Part shown: positions 62,097 to 64,000 of the stretch, in pieces
Layout of the letters: every line of letters begins with the position of its first letter
Numbering within the stretch: the stretch's first letter is position 1
Assembly (NCBI RefSeq): GCF_910592395.1
Contig: NC_088308.1
Span: 15,455,501 to 15,519,500 of the forward strand
DNA: 64,000 bases
Reading direction: 5' to 3'
Source: Lineus longissimus
Taxonomy: Eukaryota > Nemertea > Pilidiophora > Heteronemertea > Lineidae
Made by a program: the position numbers and the translations under genes
The notes under the pieces: model-generated
Seen by the model: only the letters and a program-made list of their open reading frames with translations
Database searches by the model: none
Told to the model about the DNA's origin: nothing

Positions 62097-62148
62097 ACGA
62101 CGGACGCCACGGTATGGGATAAGCTCACCTCTGCTAAGAGGTGAGCTA
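61019..62148 (+). mobile_element. Family A element, copy 3
   Basis: Same start (AATGAAATGGCCAGGGCCAT), body, GAC run and terminal hairpin (GCTCACCTCTGCTAAGAGGT-GAGC) as copies at 27911 and 39271. The left flank is GATTAA, the right flank AAAAGGTCC; no duplication is visible. Confidence 0.8.
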
Positions 62149-62569
62149 AAAAGGTCCTTTATCTTACCGTCTTTAAAACATAATCCCCAATCTAATCCCT
62201 GCTGGTATCTATCCAAATCACCCCATCCAAAATGATCAAAAATAATTATCTCGTCCAACCCGGTAGTCCCGGCCGTGCCGCCCGTCCAACCAAAATTTGG
62301 TGCGTACATTTGTTTCCAGCAAAATTTGAGTGAACATTGAAATGACCAACTCTTCTTCTGCAACATATTTTCAATGATGCATTCCACAGATGCACCCAGC
62401 AACCAAATTATAGGTTGATAACTCTGAGACACGCATCATAATGATAAGATACTGGTGTTTGTTTGCCCATTGGTTTGTTCCATCGTTGAGACCAATGCAG
62501 TCTTTGTGCCTTGCGGTTTTTGCTTCTTTTTCGTCAACAAAATTATTTCATCTCAAATATTTGTTTTGA

Positions 62570-64000
62570 GAGAGTCCGCAAATAAAATTTGGGAGAAATG
62601 GAGCAATGCTGTTATTGTGCCGTTACATAAAAAGAACGATGCCAATGAGGCATCTAAATATCGTGGTATCTCTCTTATTAGTAATTTAGGCAAATTATTT
62701 ACATCCGTGCTAAACGCCCGGCTTATGAACTGGTCTCAAGAACACAACCTGCATGACGATGGTCAGTTTGGTTTTAGACCCGGTGTGACAGCGGATATAG
62801 TCCCCCTGGAGTCATAGTCCGGTAGCATTGTATTTGACCAATTAAGCAGCATGATCTATTGTACCGCTAACCCTAACCAAAACATTTAGCAATGCGGGCT
62901 ATTGTTACAGGGACTATCAGCCCTAGGACTACTATCCCCGCCACACCGGACTTGGTACAATCGATGCAGCGTTCACACTTAGAGTATGGTGGAGCAGTCT
63001 TTCAATAGAAAGGAATGGTTGTACTGTTGTTTCGTCGACTACTCACGCGCGTTTGACTCTGTGTACAAAAAAGGTCTATTGCATAAGCTTATGAAATATG
63101 GTCTGAAAGGCAAAATGCTCGGTATCTTAAATTCCATGCAAAAGTGTTTGTGTTCAAAGGTCAGGTGGAATGGTGAACTGAGTAATGAGTTCACCAGTGT
63201 TACTGGTCTCCAACAAGGTGAAACGCTGTCTCCTCTGTTGTTTTCTTTATTCACCGCAGATCTAAATGATTTTCTAGAAGAACGTGCCGGTGTGTCGGGT
63301 GGTTTTAAGATTGGTCCAAACCGGATCTTTTGTATAATGTATGCAGACAACACAGTTTTGGTTTCGAGATCGGACGTTTGTCTACAAAAGCAATTGGACG
63401 CTCTCCATGAGTATTGCTTAATGTGGGGCCTATCTGTCAACTTGAGTAAAACGAAGACAGTGGTTTTTAGGAAGAATGGTCGAGTTAGCGCCAACGATGC
63501 GTTCTATTTCAATAATGGCCTAGTGGAAAATGTTGACGAATTCGAATATCTAGGAGTCCGTTTTAAATACAACTTGAACTTCAATGTCGCAATTAATCGC
63601 ATGGTAGAACGTGGTCAGCGTAGCTACTATCTGCTTCTTGAAAGGTTGAGTAAATTCAACCTCAGCATTCGGGATACTTGCTCGCTGTTCGACACCTATG
63701 TTGTAAGTACCATGAGTTATGGGTGCGAAGTCTGGGGCAGCAGTAAATGCAGCCAACTAAAAACTCTACACATGAAATTTTGTAAGCGTTTACTGAGTGT
63801 CCCCAAATCGTGTAATAACAGTGTTTGCTATGGTGAATTAGGTAGGTACCCAATTTGGGTAAGATGTCAGCTGGCAATATCAGCATATTGGCAAAAGTTG
63901 ATATCGACTGTTCACCCACTGCTAAGGTCTTTGTTTATGTCATTACGTGCTTCTGCTGATTTAGGTAAAACCAACTGGTGTAGTAATATAAAGTCTATTC
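62570..64000 (+). pseudogene. LINE reverse transcriptase, truncated and inactivated
   Basis: The RT is readable from about 62590 (WEKWSNAVIVPLHKK, SKYRGISLISNLGK, DDGQFGFRP) to the window edge: FVDYSRAFDS (domain A, about 63030), GLQQGETLSPLLFSLF, IMYADNTVLVS (domain C) and VYGELGRYPI-like text after the thumb. The catalytic Y-A-D-D is Y-A-D-N. A 162-bp MITE splits GFRP-G, and a frameshift lies near 62985 between TIDAAFTL and EQSFNRKEW. The 5' half with endonuclease is absent. I do not assign a clade. Confidence 0.82.
62784..62945. mobile_element. 162-bp MITE inside the LINE
   Basis: CCGG at 62780-62783 and 62946-62949 flanks an element with ends TGTGACAGCGGATATAGTCC and (reverse strand) TGTGGCGGGGATAGTAGTCC. 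Removing it and one CCGG restores the RT text F-G-F-R-P-G-L-G-T-I-D-A. Confidence 0.72.

Noticed and set aside
63039-63919. Minus-strand frames under the LINE
   Set aside because: Complement of the plus-strand reverse transcriptase coding sequence.

Overview
This is nuclear DNA from an animal, most likely a marine invertebrate. Genes are split by GT/AG introns, some longer than 15 kb. About half of the window is recognisable interspersed repeats and mobile elements. I cannot name the species: the repeat style (internal tandem units, microsatellite tails, terminal hairpins) fits molluscs, cephalochordates, hemichordates or echinoderms. No bacterial genes, CRISPR arrays or operons were seen.

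Three gene models look like host or host-like genes. (1) 1921-3777, plus strand: a 4-exon gene for a 207-aa protein with a weak Bcl-2-like pattern. (2) 5108-9607, minus strand, converging on gene 1: a 6-exon gene for an 852-aa protein. It has an N-terminal bromodomain, a charged linker, and a large single-exon C-terminal domain that resembles the RAG1/Transib DDE transposase core. (3) 27525-58444, minus strand: four central exons of a CLC-7-type chloride/proton antiporter. They splice in frame over 31 kb; both ends of this gene lie outside the window or were not found.

The CLC introns are packed with mobile DNA. An intact-looking 2961-bp DNA transposon (53794-56754) has terminal inverted repeats, an ATAT duplication, subterminal motif arrays and a 2-exon 590-aa transposase-like gene with a GQNKN motif. 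A 1390-bp Kolobok-like element (50443-51832) has a THAP exon. A Penelope-type GIY-YIG fragment lies at 42682-43185. A 904-bp Tc1/mariner-type MITE, two related TTAA-flanked MITEs and a 1.1-kb foldback element complete the set. A dead LINE reverse transcriptase, itself split by a 162-bp MITE, runs off the right edge.

The commonest repeats are 1.1-2 kb non-autonomous elements (called A, B and C here). They share one plan: a 5' GGCC hairpin, then a short GCTCA... motif, a tandemly repeated body, a GAC/GGAT microsatellite, and a 3' hairpin ending in ...TGAGC(T/C)AAAAA. The short 5' motif is the reverse complement of the 3' terminus within each family and changes together with it between families. 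At 39271-40410 an A element sits inside a B element, so uninterrupted B copies show the empty site. The plan resembles Helentron-associated elements (HINEs, such as bivalve pearl). The bodies also carry dozens of nuclear-receptor half-sites.
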